Source of the DNA: CAWFFV01 sp963814985
GTDB taxonomy: Bacteria; Chloroflexota; Ktedonobacteria; Ktedonobacterales; Ktedonobacteraceae
Length of the DNA: 64,000 bases
Direction: 5' to 3'
Assembly: GCA_963814985.1 (NCBI GenBank)
Contig: CAWFFV010000016.1
Coordinates: 1-64,000, forward strand
The position numbers were made by a program, and so were the translations under genes. Shown in pieces: positions 36,037 through 46,529 of this stretch. Below the pieces are notes generated by a model, which was not told the origin of the DNA, did no database searches, and saw nothing but the letters and a program-made list of their open reading frames with translations. How positions within the stretch are numbered: the first letter of the stretch is position 1; each line of letters starts with the position of its first letter.

Positions 36037-36597
36037 ATGACGACGCAAGTACAACAACTCACCCAACTTCAAGGAACTATCTTTGCAGCACAGGCCTGTT
36101 CTTGCTCTTGTGATCCCTGCACCTGCGGAGATCACTGCCTATGCAGGGGGGCGGATGCATATATCGGTCCTCGCTGGCGGTTCATCGGTGACTCCATCGA
36201 GTCTGGGACGATAGACGGTGTTGATCTCTCACATCGCATCTTGCTCAATTTCGCTCAGACTTCCAGTGAAAAAACGAACGATTGGCAAGAGGTCATCCTG
36301 ATAGATGAGGGAGCCTCACCACAGCAAGTTGATATGCTGCTCAAGCATTTCCAGAAGCACCAGGGAAGCGAAGTAGCGCGTCCTGATCACGTGCCTGTCT
36401 CCGAAAGGGCCGTCTATCTCGTTCCAATGAGATACATGATCATTAATCGGCAGGCAATGCTCTCCGAACTCTCCGTTACTTGTATGCATGACCGTATTCG
36501 CCGGGTGCGAGGAGGAGGAGGTCCACCCGATCAAGTTGTGCTCAAGGAATGGACGTACAACGGTCACGTGGCAGTACAGAAGCAGCTCGGGCAGTAA
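36037..36597 (+). CDS. DUF1326-like Cys-rich protein, third paralogue
   Basis: 186 residues from ATG 36037 with AAAGGAGG upstream. Cys cluster AACSCSC-type: QACSCSCDPCTCGDHCLCRG (eight Cys). Body with GDSIESGTIDGVDLSHRILL and NDWQEVILIDEGASPQQVDM, and the tail KEWTYNGHVAVQ, parallel to the protein at 34713. It lacks a neighbouring DUF2182 gene on its own strand; an IS3 element begins 84 bases downstream and may have displaced one. Likely a cytosolic metal-binding protein of the copper regulon. Confidence 0.75.
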   Translation: MTTQVQQLTQLQGTIFAAQACSCSCDPCTCGDHCLCRGADAYIGPRWRFIGDSIESGTIDGVDLSHRILLNFAQTSSEKTNDWQEVILIDEGASPQQVDMLLKHFQKHQGSEVARPDHVPVSERAVYLVPMRYMIINRQAMLSELSVTCMHDRIRRVRGGGGPPDQVVLKEWTYNGHVAVQKQLGQ

Positions 36598-36747
36598 TAT
36601 GGACTCCAGAGGAATTTTGCCGTATTTTTCTCTATTTTCTGAAGGATATTAGGCTCTCCATCCTTCCGGGTGAAAGCGGGGTGAGCTTCCCCCGCTTTTG
36701 TAGAGTTAGAGAAGAGAAATCTGGTAAACTCTACAGAGGAGGATATC

Positions 36748-37173
36748 ATGGCAAAACCACAACCCACGTATACCAAAGAATTCAAACAAGAGGCGGTAAA
36801 ACTTATAGAAACAAGTAATAAAAGCAAATCAGCGATAGCACGTGATTTTGGAATATCGGATAGTGCTTTAAGCAAATGGTGTAAAGAATTTGTGAATGCT
36901 GGTGAACAAGCATTTCCAGGTAAGGGACATCAGACAGCATTAGAAGAAGAAATACGGAGATTACAGCGTGAAAACGAGATACTCAGGCAAGAAAGGGATA
37001 TATTAAAAAAGCGGTGCGCATCTTCGTGCAGCCCCAGCTCTGAAATACGCGTTTATTGCAGAGCATCAGCAAGAATTTCCAGTTATCCGCCTGTGCCAGG
37101 TGCTTCATGTTTCGGAAAGCGGGTATTATGCCTGGCGCAAAAGAGGACCAAGTGCAAGAAAACATGCAGATGA
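36748..37173 (+). CDS. IS3 OrfA (transposase helix-turn-helix), frame disturbed at an A-run
   Basis: The N-terminal part is typical: YTKEFKQEAVKLIETSN, then KSAIARDFGISDSALSKWCK (HTH) and the leucine-zipper EEEIRRLQRENEILRQERDI. After LKK the frame reads CASSCSPSSEIRVYC, which is not OrfA-like. With one more A in the run at 37005-37010 it would end normally as KKAVRIFVQPQL, and the A7 run would then serve as the -1 slippery site into orfB. So the true OrfA is about 90 residues. Confidence 0.8.
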   Translation: MAKPQPTYTKEFKQEAVKLIETSNKSKSAIARDFGISDSALSKWCKEFVNAGEQAFPGKGHQTALEEEIRRLQRENEILRQERDILKKRCASSCSPSSEIRVYCRASARISSYPPVPGASCFGKRVLCLAQKRTKCKKTCR

Positions 37174-37909
37174 AGCATTAGGGAAGCGAATCGAAGATGC
37201 GTATCAGAATAATCGGCAGGTCTATGGAAGTCCACGTCTTCACGCCAAATTAAAAGAGCAGGGAGTGCATTGCGGGAGAAAACGAGTAGCCAGATTGATG
37301 CGGGAGCGCGGAATCAACGCCAAACCGAGGCGCAGAAAAATGAAAACGACGGATAGTCAGCATAACAATCCAGTCGCTCCTAATCTGCTGAAGCGTGATT
37401 TTACTGCTGATGCACCAAATACCAGATGGGTAGCCGATATTACCGGCATTGAAACGCGAGAAGGATGGCTCTATCTTGCAGCTCTCGTTGATATCTACTC
37501 TCGCTTCGTCGTCGGATGGGCAATGGGAAAAGAGCGTGATGAGCTATTGATTACAAAAGCTGCAATCATGGCATTGGAACGGCGACGACCCGGAGCTGGT
37601 CTGCTTCACCACTCGGATCGTGGCAGCCAGTACACGAGTCAAGGATACCAGAATTTGCTGAAACAGCATAGTATAGTGATCAGTACGAGTGGAAAGGGTG
37701 ATTGCTATGAAAATGCGCTTATGGAGTCTTTCTTTGGAACAGTCAAAGAGGAATGTGTTGAGCGGCAGAAATATCAAACACGAGCAGAAGCAAGGCAATC
37801 CATTTTTGAATACCTTGAGGTGTTTTACAATCGACAACGAAAGCATTCCTCATTAGGTTATGTAAGCCCTGCTACATATGAACAGAGAAGAGGAGAAACA
37901 AATAGCTGA
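37100..37909 (+). CDS. IS3 OrfB transposase (DDE integrase)
   Basis: 269 residues in this frame; the coding frame extends upstream to about 37025 (ALKYAFIAEHQQEFPVIRLC). HTH_21 region GSPRLHAKLKEQGV, then the DDE core: first Asp in RWVADITGIETREGWLYLAA, second in HHSDRGSQYTSQ, Glu in YENALMESFFGTVKEE. All catalytic residues are present. It is normally made as an OrfAB fusion by -1 frameshifting. Confidence 0.9.
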   Translation: MLHVSESGYYAWRKRGPSARKHADEALGKRIEDAYQNNRQVYGSPRLHAKLKEQGVHCGRKRVARLMRERGINAKPRRRKMKTTDSQHNNPVAPNLLKRDFTADAPNTRWVADITGIETREGWLYLAALVDIYSRFVVGWAMGKERDELLITKAAIMALERRRPGAGLLHHSDRGSQYTSQGYQNLLKQHSIVISTSGKGDCYENALMESFFGTVKEECVERQKYQTRAEARQSIFEYLEVFYNRQRKHSSLGYVSPATYEQRRGETNS

Positions 37910-38080
37910 AATATTTGATAACAAACAGGTTTTATGATAGAATTACGTATATACGTTATACGTTTCTATTACAAAATTTCTCAATGTTATAATACGTATA
38001 AAACGTTTTATACGTATTAACGGATTTCTCTCAGCTCAATTTCCACATTTGAGCACTCTACAAAAACGGGGCAACCTCAC

Positions 38081-38290
38081 ATATCGCCGTGCGGCTTTCT
38101 GGCCTGTCCCCTTCAACCTTCCACGCTCCACCAATGTTTCCAAATCTCTATGGGCCGTTCTGTCAGAAACGCTTGTTAATTGTCTATAGATGCTATTGGT
38201 AATAAAACCATGCTTGTGAACATAATCAAGTGCTTGCGTCAATCGGCGCTCCCGCCGAAAGGATTCAACGAGTTCACTGCAAAAAGTCTA
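38081..38290 (-). pseudogene. Winged-helix domain remnant cut by the IS3 element
   Basis: The frame reads SELVESFRRERRLTQALDYV, then YRQLTSVSDRTAHRDLETLV and RGRLKGTGQKAARRYVR. This is the C-terminal winged helix of RecG-like/AlbA-type ATP-binding proteins or transcription regulators. It begins after a TAG and is truncated by the IS right end. No start codon remains. Confidence 0.5.
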
Positions 38291-38296
38291 TGTTGA

Positions 38297-38485
38297 TACA
38301 AAAACCGATACCATCATTTCGGGGTAGTGCTTACTGATCTGACGAATGTGCTCGATCCCGCCAGACTGTCGATCGCGGATATCGCACAGCTCTATGCGCG
38401 TCGCTGGGACATCGAACGAGAAGTATGCCTCACGGATATTGAGATAGCGAGAGATCGGGTATATCGTGTTCCTCTGCATTCCTGA
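38297..38485 (+). pseudogene. IS4-type transposase relic
   Basis: The frame VVLTDLTNVLDPARLSIADI, then AQLYARRWDIEREVCL, matches the DDE transposase segment with the YRxRWxIE signature. Only about 60 codons survive, with no start or catalytic Asp residues. Confidence 0.55.
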
Positions 38486-38506
38486 GATGTCATATCTAAT
38501 AGCTCC

Positions 38507-39757
38507 TCATGAAGGCAGTTGGTCTTCCGGAAGGGTGTGTCGGCTTGACTTTACTTTGCCGACGATTTGCTCTTGAACTGCAAAGGGATCAATGTCGAGG
38601 AAGAGCTGTCCGATTAAGTTGAACGCTTCTGGTGTGGTCGGAGGGTGCAAAGCTCCGGCGAGCGCATCTCGTACGTATCGCTCAAGCGGAAACGCTTGCA
38701 TCAACATGCAAGTCCCGCACATCTGCAATGCTTTGGTAGTCACTCGTACAACCATTTCTCCGATGGTAATCTTTGCCGCCTCGTTAAGTATCCGCACATG
38801 GCCAGATGGATTGGGAACAGCTTCCGCAATAGCACGCTGGAGCATTGCGCGCGCTGCTTCAACTTCCACCACAAGTTCGGCCATCGTTCGTTGTGTCTGG
38901 GGGAACTCAGCAAGAGGACGCTCAAAACCCTGGATCGTTCGGCGTTTGATATGATCTCGTGCATACTCGATGGCAGCTTGCGCCAATCCTAAATAAGGTG
39001 CTGCCAGGATGAGAGTGGAATATGGATACATGGCGTTGGCGCGAAGAAACAATCCTATTGGACCGAAGCGATAACGCTCTGGTACGAAGCAATTCTCGAT
39101 AATCACCCGCGATGGAGCTGCCCCGCGTACTCCAATGAAACCACTGAGTGGCTCTATGGAAAGGCCTGGTAGGTCTGCTGGAAGAACAAATTGAATGATT
39201 TCTCCGGCGTGCTCACCCTGCGATATTACAGCATGAAGTTGTAAATAGCTGGCGGCTGTCGCCAGTGTACCCAGCTTTCGTCCGGTGATCCGCCACCCCC
39301 CTTCGATCGGTTCAGCCTGCGTGAAAGGCAAAAAAATGTTTGCGCCGGAGCCAGGCTCACCATAACAGTTGGCAACCAGTGCCCCTTTTTCCAAAACGTC
39401 GGTGAACACGCACTTTCGTAAAGCATCCAGCTGACGTGCCTCCTCTGTCCCATCCGGTGTTTCACACCAATCGCCCAAATACAACAGGGAGGTGTAGTGC
39501 ATCACCAGCACAAGGGCAGTCGATACGCAACCGGTTCCCAGTTCTTCGACAACACGGCAGATGACAGATAGTGATGCCCCTGCTCCCCCATACTGGACAG
39601 GCACAGCTAGAGGGAGAAGGCCCGCATTCATTACTGCTCGCACCGACTCGGCCGGGAAGGTAGACTCATGGTCCCATTGAGCAGCAAGCTGTGCCAGGGT
39701 ACCACGCCCTAACTCCTTTGCTGTGCTGATCAATTTTTGTGCATCATCTTTCTGCAT
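38507..39757 (-). CDS. Acyl-CoA dehydrogenase family protein
   Basis: 416 residues from ATG 39757. N-terminal helical domain (LISTAKELGRGTLAQLAAQW), flavin-side segment (GEPGSGANIFLPFTQAEPIE, then RITGRKLGTLATAASYL), beta domain and C-terminal four-helix domain (LAAPYLGLAQAAIEYARDHI). FAD enzyme that oxidises an acyl-thioester or related substrate. It stands beside a PLP decarboxylase and NRPS genes on the divergent side, so a tailoring role on an acyl or aminoacyl thioester is likely. The catalytic base cannot be assigned with confidence. Starts further upstream (39811) are possible. Confidence 0.85.
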   Translation of the reverse strand: MQKDDAQKLISTAKELGRGTLAQLAAQWDHESTFPAESVRAVMNAGLLPLAVPVQYGGAGASLSVICRVVEELGTGCVSTALVLVMHYTSLLYLGDWCETPDGTEEARQLDALRKCVFTDVLEKGALVANCYGEPGSGANIFLPFTQAEPIEGGWRITGRKLGTLATAASYLQLHAVISQGEHAGEIIQFVLPADLPGLSIEPLSGFIGVRGAAPSRVIIENCFVPERYRFGPIGLFLRANAMYPYSTLILAAPYLGLAQAAIEYARDHIKRRTIQGFERPLAEFPQTQRTMAELVVEVEAARAMLQRAIAEAVPNPSGHVRILNEAAKITIGEMVVRVTTKALQMCGTCMLMQAFPLERYVRDALAGALHPPTTPEAFNLIGQLFLDIDPFAVQEQIVGKVKSSRHTLPEDQLPS

Positions 39758-39872
39758 GCCATTTCTTCCCTTCTCATTCTCTGCATCTAGTGGCAACGAA
39801 GTTATACACATGCCATCAATCATATAATAGGCTGAGCCCTGTTCACATCGGACTCTTCGTCACTTGGGAACG

Positions 39873-41138
39873 CTACCAGCACTTAGAATTCTGCTCAACC
39901 CATGCTTCGTCAGTTTCCCGATGCCATAGCACCTCAATCTCCTCCCCATTAACGAGCAACACCTCAGGCATGCCATACATGAAACGCTGCGCTGTAGAGA
40001 AGGTGTATGCACCGACGGCTTGTATCAAGAGTAAATCTTCCTGGGGGTGCGCTGATAAAGAAGCATTCCTTTTGATCACACCAGAGTAAGAGGATAAACG
40101 ATCGCCAATGGAGACCTCTATTAGAGGAGCATCCGAGGGGAGGGCTACAGCAACCTCGAATTCCCGTTGCTCGAACGGTACGAGAAACTGTGTACCGAGG
40201 TCGACAATCCACCAGGTGTTCCCAGCCGCAGAGTTGCGAGAAATAATATGGGTTAAACCGATCGCCGCATCATCAACGAAGAAGCGACCTGGTTCAATGA
40301 TCAACTCTGCAGGCCAGGAAAGTCTTTTGAGAGCCTGGGCAAAGGCCCGGCCAAACAGGGCGGCATCCTGGCCTGCATGCAATATATCTGATCGGCCAGC
40401 TAACCCCCCTCCAATACCAAGTGCATTCACACGATATCCTGTTTCATGGTAAATGTGTTCAGCGAATGCGATGACCGAATCCAGTGTTGCAACGAGTCGT
40501 TGCGCGCTAACCTGCTTGACTTGAGTGTGGCAGTGAAATCCGTGTAGAGTGATACCTGGTAACGTTAGTGCCATACAGGCGACATCAAAAGCCGTGCCAT
40601 CAGCGACATCCAACCCGAGCCGCGAACCACGCGTTAAGTATGTGGAGGTGATTCCTGCAGGATGAATGCGCAGCATAATTGAAATTTGGCGTCCGTATGT
40701 CTGTGCCGCCGCAGCAACCCGCTCCAGGTCATCACGAGTATTAATGCCCAGGTAAGCTACACCTTCGGTCACCGCTAAGCGTAACTCCTCAGCATCCATG
40801 GCGACGGCGTTCCAGGAGATCCGCTCTGGGGGGAGCCCGATTGCTCTTGCAAGACGATACTCTCGGCCTGAGCACACTTCAGCATCAATCTGCTCATCGT
40901 GCAAAACGCGTAACACACCACCGAGGTAGCATGCTTTATATGATAACATTATTCGTATTTGTTCAGCAAAGGCTAGGCGGCAGGAGCGGGCGTTGTCTCG
41001 GAGGCGAGCTGCTGAATATACCACAACGGGGGTTGGATGTTGTCTCAATAGTTGATGAACCTGTACATTCTCAATCCAAGGTTCACTATCTCGATAATGC
41101 AATCCGCCAGGACTATCCCCGAATTGATCAAGTTGCAT
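39873..41138 (-). CDS. PLP-dependent decarboxylase, LysA/type III fold
   Basis: 421 residues. Alanine-racemase-like barrel plus C-terminal beta domain, as in diaminopimelate and ornithine/arginine decarboxylases. Schiff-base Lys in MLSYKACYL; VCSGREYRLARAIGLPPERI; FHCHTQVKQVSAQRLVATLD; glycine-rich GIGGGLAGRSD; and EPGRFFVDDA. The substrate-binding C-terminal motif differs from standard LysA. It is 115 bases upstream of the acyl-CoA dehydrogenase and divergent from the NRPS gene. A role in making an unusual amino acid or diamine for the peptide is likely. Confidence 0.85.
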   Translation of the reverse strand: MQLDQFGDSPGGLHYRDSEPWIENVQVHQLLRQHPTPVVVYSAARLRDNARSCRLAFAEQIRIMLSYKACYLGGVLRVLHDEQIDAEVCSGREYRLARAIGLPPERISWNAVAMDAEELRLAVTEGVAYLGINTRDDLERVAAAAQTYGRQISIMLRIHPAGITSTYLTRGSRLGLDVADGTAFDVACMALTLPGITLHGFHCHTQVKQVSAQRLVATLDSVIAFAEHIYHETGYRVNALGIGGGLAGRSDILHAGQDAALFGRAFAQALKRLSWPAELIIEPGRFFVDDAAIGLTHIISRNSAAGNTWWIVDLGTQFLVPFEQREFEVAVALPSDAPLIEVSIGDRLSSYSGVIKRNASLSAHPQEDLLLIQAVGAYTFSTAQRFMYGMPEVLLVNGEEIEVLWHRETDEAWVEQNSKCW

Positions 41139-41232
41139 GCCTTCACCTGTATGCTAAATAAGTTGACAAAACTGCCAGCGTAATTTATGTATATTTTACA
41201 CTATAACTCACCCACGTATTCCTGTCAAGAAA

Positions 41233-41282
41233 TTTTCACATTAAAAACAATATAATTTTTTATATTGTTTTTAATGTGAAAA
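41233..41282. promoter_or_regulatory. 23-bp perfect inverted repeat between divergent biosynthetic genes
   Basis: 41233-41255 and 41260-41282 are exact complements around TTTT, AT-rich with TTTTCACATT at the outer edge. It lies 95 bases upstream of the decarboxylase start and 311 bases before the NRPS start. Because the flanking genes diverge, an operator is more likely than a terminator. The remaining bases of 41139-41593 hold no gene; AAGGAG precedes the NRPS ATG. Confidence 0.55.
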
Positions 41283-41593
41283 ATATCTATGTGCATTAAA
41301 TATAATAATATGCTGTTTAATCTCATTTTGCCACATTACTCACAACTTTGCGGCTGGACTCTTTCATTGCTATGATGTCGAGGATCCTGTCACCTGTCTG
41401 GCGGTGCTCGAAACTCAACTTCTCACCTTAAAGTTTGCCATTCAGCGTTTTTTCTCCGTAAACTGCGGAATGGAGGGTATAATGCTAATAGCAAATTGAT
41501 AAATGCGTATGAGTCAGAGCAACTCTCAGGCAAAGAAGCTAGCAAGAACTTAAAGAGTAATTCATAGGATGGATATAAAGGAGAAGCGCCTCT

Positions 41594-44500
41594 ATGAGTG
41601 ATATCACCAATCGCATCGCCAACTTGTCTCCGGACAAACTGCGTCTTCTACAGAAGAAGCTCAACAAACTGGAAAAAGCAGAAGCCTTTCCTCCTTTGAA
41701 GAGACAAGAATGGTCTGTGGAGGCTTGTCCGCTCTCGTATGCGCAGCAACGCTTGTGGGTGTTTGAGCAGTTGCATCCAGGTAGCTCTACCTATAATGTT
41801 CCGCTGGCATTGCGCTTGCAAGGTCCCCTGGCTCTGCACGCTCTGCTTCTGAGCCTGCAGAGCATCTTTGTGCGGCATGAGAGCCTGCGCACGGTGTTCG
41901 ACTCTCAGCAGGGACACCCCATCCAGCTTGTGCGTCCCTTCGCGCATCTGCCCTTAGAGTCCATTGATCTGCAAGCTCTGTCCCCTGAGCATCGCGAAGC
42001 CGAGATGCGCCGCCTCATGCACTTGCAAGCCCATCGCCCCTTTGACCTGAGCCAGGGACCGCTGATCCGGGTCTGGCTCTTTTCCCTGGCTCAGCAGGAG
42101 CATGCGCTGCTGATCAGCATGCATCACCTCATTACTGATGGCTGGTCGGCCAGGCTGCTGCTGCGGGAACTGGTCCAATGCTATGAAGCCACGATCCAGG
42201 GGCAGCCAGCGCCATTAGCCCCCTTGCCTATTCAGTATCGCGATTTTGCCCTCTGGCAACGGCAGTGGATGTCCGAAGCGGTGCTCCAGCCCCACCTGAA
42301 CTACTGGATTGGGCACTTGCAGGGAGTCCCAGCCGTGCTGGACTTGCCCACTGATCATCCCCGCCCGGCCGAGCAAATCTATGAGGGAGCCAGCGCCTAC
42401 TTCGAGCTGTCAGCCCAGATGACCCAGGCGCTCAACGAGCTGAGTCGCTGCCAGCAGGTCACGCTCTTTATGACGCTGCTGGCAGCGGTGCAGGTGCTGC
42501 TGCTGCGCTATAGCGGGCAGGAGGATCTGGTGATCGGCACCCCAGTGGCCAACCGCACGCAGAGGCAGGTGGAACCGCTGCTTGGCTTTTTTGTCAACAC
42601 GCTGGCGCTGCACACCAACCTGTCGGGCAACCCGCGCTTTGTGGAGCTGCTGGCGCGTGTACGCGAGGTCACCTTGGAGGCCTATAAGCATCAAGAGGTA
42701 CCGTTTGAGCGGGTAGTGGAAGAGTTGCGACCACAGCGGGACCGTAGCTATAATCCGCTCTTCCAGGTGCTCTTTGTGTTACAAACGGTACCAATGAAAA
42801 ATCTGGCCTGTTCGCAGCTGCGCATGAGCGAAGTCGAGCTGTACCTGGAGACGTCCAGGTTTGATCTCACCATAGAGTTTCAGGAGCAGGGTTCGGGACT
42901 CAGAGGACGAATTGAGTACAACACGGCGCTCTTTGAGGCAGCAACCATCCAGCGGATGATCGGACATGTGCAGCAGGTGCTCTCAGGGGTTGTAGCACAG
43001 CCGGAGGACCGGGTGAGTGATATTTCGCTGCTTACACCGAGCGAGCGGCATCAACTGCTGGTCAGTTGGAATGCTACCCAGCAGGGCTTTCCTCAGTATC
43101 CGTGTATCCAGCACCTCTTCGAGCAACAAGTCGAACGTGCACCACAGGCTGTGGCTCTCCGCTTTGGAGATCAATCTCTAACCTACCAGGAACTGAACCA
43201 GCAGGCGAACCGTCTGGCACACTATCTCCAGCAGCTAGGAGTGGGGCCTGAAGCACTGGTCGGAATCTGTCTCGAACGCTCTCTCGATCTCATTGTAGCC
43301 CTACTGGCTGTCCTCAAGGCTGGTGGGGCCTATCTCCCTCTTGATCCCACTTATCCACAGGAGCGGCTGGCCTTTATGCTCCAGGACAGCCAGGCTGCTA
43401 TCTTACTCACTCCACTCGAGCGTATATGCCTCACTTATCCGGGAAGTCAATGCAAAGAGTATGCCTGGATCAAGAGCGAGAGCGCCTGGAAACACAACCA
43501 ACCCATAATCCCACGAGCGTTGTGCTCCCTCAGAATTTGGCATATGTGATTTATACTTCTGGCTCGACAGGCAGATCAAAAGGGGTCCAGATCTCTCACG
43601 GTAGCCTGCTCAATCTGGTGTCCTGGCATCAGCAAGTATTTAACGTGACGGCTGCGGACCGGGCGACACAACTGACCAGTCCGTCCTTCGATGCTACGGG
43701 CTGGGAGTTGTGGCCCTATCTCACACTGGGAGCCAGTGTGTATCTGCCTGATGAGAACACACGCAAAATGCCTGCTTTGCTATGCGATTGGCTGGGAAGT
43801 CAGGGGATTACCATGACGTTTCTCCCAACAGCACTGGCTGAAAGCATGATGGCCCTGGAATGGCCGTCAACAACAGCCCTGCGCTACATGCTGACCGGGG
43901 CAGACAAACTGCAGTTGTATCCGTCACCTTCCCAGCCTTTTGCGCTAGTCAATAATTATGGACCAACGGAGGCGACCGTTGTCGCTACCTCTGGACTGGT
44001 TGTGTCGATGGAGCATCCTGAGAGAGCTCCGTCGATTGGTCGCCCTATTGGAAATACCGAGGCCTATGTCCTGGATGCCTTCCTGCAACCCGTACCTGTT
44101 GGGATTGCGGGGGAACTCTATGTAGGGGGTGCAGGTCTGGCACGTGGTTATCTGAACCGACCTGAGCTGACAGCAGAGAAATTCATTCCACATCCTTTCA
44201 GTTCCCTCCCGGGAACCCGGCTCTACAAAACAGGCGATCTCGTGCGCTATCTTGCAAATGGCAATCTGGAATTTCTTGGTCGCAACGATCAGCAAGTCAA
44301 AATCCGAGGCTTTCGGATCGAGGCAGGGGAGATAGAAGGAGCCTTAGCTGAGCATCCAGCCATAAGTGAGCAGGTGGTACTGCTGCGAGAGGACGAGCCA
44401 GGAGACAAGCGACTGGTGGCCTATGTGGTGCCGAGCGAGCGGGGAGCCATTGCAGTCAGTGAACTCCGAGCCTTTTTGAGGAAGCAACTCCCCTCCTATA

Positions 44501-44844
44501 TGGTTCCCAGCGCGATTGTTCAGGTAGAGGCCTTTCCCCGTACCCCCAATGGCAAATTAGATCGTCGCGCCTTGCCGAAGCCAGGGCAAGAGCCAGATGA
44601 GCAGGAGATCGCCGCACCGCACTCAGAACTGGAGAAGAAAGTCGCAGCGATTTTGGCTGAAGTGCTAGGGGTTGAGAGGATTGGGATCCATGATAACTTC
44701 TTCGAGCTAGGAGGCCATTCGTTGCAAGTAGCGCAGGTCATGCTTCGCATCCGCGATGTTTTCCAGGTAGAGTTGTCGCCACTGAGTTTCTTTGACACAT
44801 CCACAGCGGCAGGGTTGGCCGAGGCTATTAAAGAACTGCAATAG
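41594..44844 (+). CDS. Non-ribosomal peptide synthetase, C-A-PCP module (predicted Leu), one frameshift
   Basis: Condensation domain with HHLITDGWS active site (about residues 45-480), adenylation domain, and carrier domain with DNFFELGGHSL (Ser attachment). The frame breaks near 43435, where CACTTATCC probably lost one T; reading on in the next frame gives LSGKSMQRVCLDQ and YTSGSTGRSKG. Specificity residues by alignment to GrsA read D-A-W-F-L-G-N-V-V, the known leucine code. N-terminal region lacks an upstream A domain, so the C domain must accept a donor from another protein. No thioesterase. A region of about 180 bases near 43060-43240 is nearly identical to one at 49450. Confidence 0.88.
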
Positions 44845-45098
44845 TTGGCTGAAGATACGATTTTAACACAGAGGCCAATGCTGGACTTTTGGGGGATTTA
44901 AAACAAGATCAGGCTTCTTAACCGTGAGATGATTTATAGCGAATATAAGAGCCTCCTCACCAGTCTGCCGTAGCTTGTTGTAAACATTTAAGGGTCTGGA
45001 AGGCAGCTTATAGATCCACCGAGATAGATCAGGAGAGTTGTTCTCTAATAATACATAGTGGCAACTTTATCACTTTGAGTAAGGAAGTTGGCTAGCTT

Positions 45099-46487
45099 AT
45101 GATCAGCATAATATGGAAGCGGCGGGACAGATATGCTCACTTTGCCAGAGCACTACAATCTCGTCCCTTTGCCCTATTGTGGGCAGGACAAGCAATTTCG
45201 TCCTTGGGGGATGGGGCATTTACGACAGCCCTGGCCTGGGAAGTTTTGCTTCTTACCGGCTCAGCGACGGCAATGAGCATAGTAGTTATCGCTAGATATA
45301 TACCTATGTTAGTGTTCCTCCTATTTGGTGGGGTTGCGGCTGATCGACTACCGAGGCTTCGCTTAATGCTCTATTCAGATTTGGGACGCGCGGTCATTGT
45401 ATTGCTGGTCGCCTGTTTGGGCTGGGTACATTTGCTCCTTTTCTGGCATCTTATTGTTCTCTCTCTTTTCTTTGGTTTCGTGAGTAGTTTCTTTAATCCT
45501 GCTTATAATGCTATTCCCACGCAGTTAGTTGATCTTGAGAACTTATCCTCGGCTAATGCGTTAAAGGGCCTGAGTCGCCAAATGAGCACATTATTAGGGC
45601 CGTTATTAGGAGCAGGATGCGTGGCATTGGCTGGTCCTGCTTTCGCTTTCGCCTTCGATGGACTAACCTTTATTATCTCCGTTTTTTGTCTTTTCTCGAT
45701 CCGCTTACCCATATCATTGTCTATGTCTCCAGCGGCAGTAGTCAATAGAGAATTCCCCGCTTCGGCTCCGTACCGACCGGGTTTGCGAAAAATTCATCTT
45801 GTTGCGATTTATCTGACTGGCGAATTGGAGCATGATACATCTGCCTTAGCCTCACACCAGCAAGGTCTGCGGAAAATCTTTAGAGAGATACAAGAGGGTG
45901 TAGGTTACATTATTAATACACGCTGGCTCCTGGTATCCATCCTGATAGCGTCAATCACCAATATAGGAATTGCTGCACCTCTAACTGTAGTATTCCCCAA
46001 ATTGGTTCAAGTCAGTTATCATGCGGGGGTTTGGACACTAGGTATGCTTATAACGGTAAGTGCACTGGGATCAATAGCTGCAACTTTGCTGATAGGTCAA
46101 AGCCGCCGTCTGCGTAGACGTGGCACTCTGCTCTATTTGGCATTGATCATTTGTAGCACATTTTTAATTGTGCTGGGGTTGCCATTGCCACCCAATTTCG
46201 TACTATTCATTGCAATAGTAGCGGAGATCATGATAGGATTTGGCCTCGACATTTTTATTATCCTCTGGGAGACACTCTTGCAGGAATTTGTACCAGGAGA
46301 CAAACTTGGGCGTGTCAATAGTATGGATCAGCTCGGTTCACTCTGTCTTCTGCCAGTAGGATATGCGCTTGCGGGTGTATTAGCTGACCAGATAGGTCCG
46401 GGTTGGGTGCTCATCCTGGGTGGGTCACTGAACTTAGTTTTGGCTGGTATTGCCCTTTCGTTCCGGGATATTCGTCATCTGGAATAG
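45099..46487 (+). CDS. MFS transporter, probable product exporter
   Basis: 462 residues, 10-12 hydrophobic segments. N-terminal SRPFALLWAGQAISSLGDGA, then the MFS loop GGVAADRLPRLRLMLYSDLG and SSFFNPAYNAIPTQLV; second half VFPKLVQVSYHAGVWTLGML and the late DKLGRVNSMDQLGSLCLLPV. This is the EntS-like drug/siderophore exporter group. It follows the NRPS module on the same strand by 254 empty bases. Export of the peptide is inferred from position. Confidence 0.85.
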   Translation: MISIIWKRRDRYAHFARALQSRPFALLWAGQAISSLGDGAFTTALAWEVLLLTGSATAMSIVVIARYIPMLVFLLFGGVAADRLPRLRLMLYSDLGRAVIVLLVACLGWVHLLLFWHLIVLSLFFGFVSSFFNPAYNAIPTQLVDLENLSSANALKGLSRQMSTLLGPLLGAGCVALAGPAFAFAFDGLTFIISVFCLFSIRLPISLSMSPAAVVNREFPASAPYRPGLRKIHLVAIYLTGELEHDTSALASHQQGLRKIFREIQEGVGYIINTRWLLVSILIASITNIGIAAPLTVVFPKLVQVSYHAGVWTLGMLITVSALGSIAATLLIGQSRRLRRRGTLLYLALIICSTFLIVLGLPLPPNFVLFIAIVAEIMIGFGLDIFIILWETLLQEFVPGDKLGRVNSMDQLGSLCLLPVGYALAGVLADQIGPGWVLILGGSLNLVLAGIALSFRDIRHLE

Positions 46488-46529
46488 GCATCGAAGCGCA
46501 GAACAGCGATACCAGACGGAGTTACTCGC

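Larger units (their letters stand above)
36681..38080 (+). mobile_element. IS3-family insertion sequence
   Basis: Terminal inverted repeats of 25 bp (36681-36705 and 38056-38080, 22 of 25 matching; ends TGAG...CTCA). Two ORFs in the IS3 layout encode OrfA and the DDE integrase OrfB. The right end cuts a helix-turn-helix gene remnant. No convincing 3-4 bp target duplication is seen. About 140 bases after orfB are AT-rich and non-coding. Confidence 0.85.

Noticed and set aside
41233..41282. Bidirectional terminator
   Set aside because: The flanking genes diverge from this site, so a terminator would serve neither.
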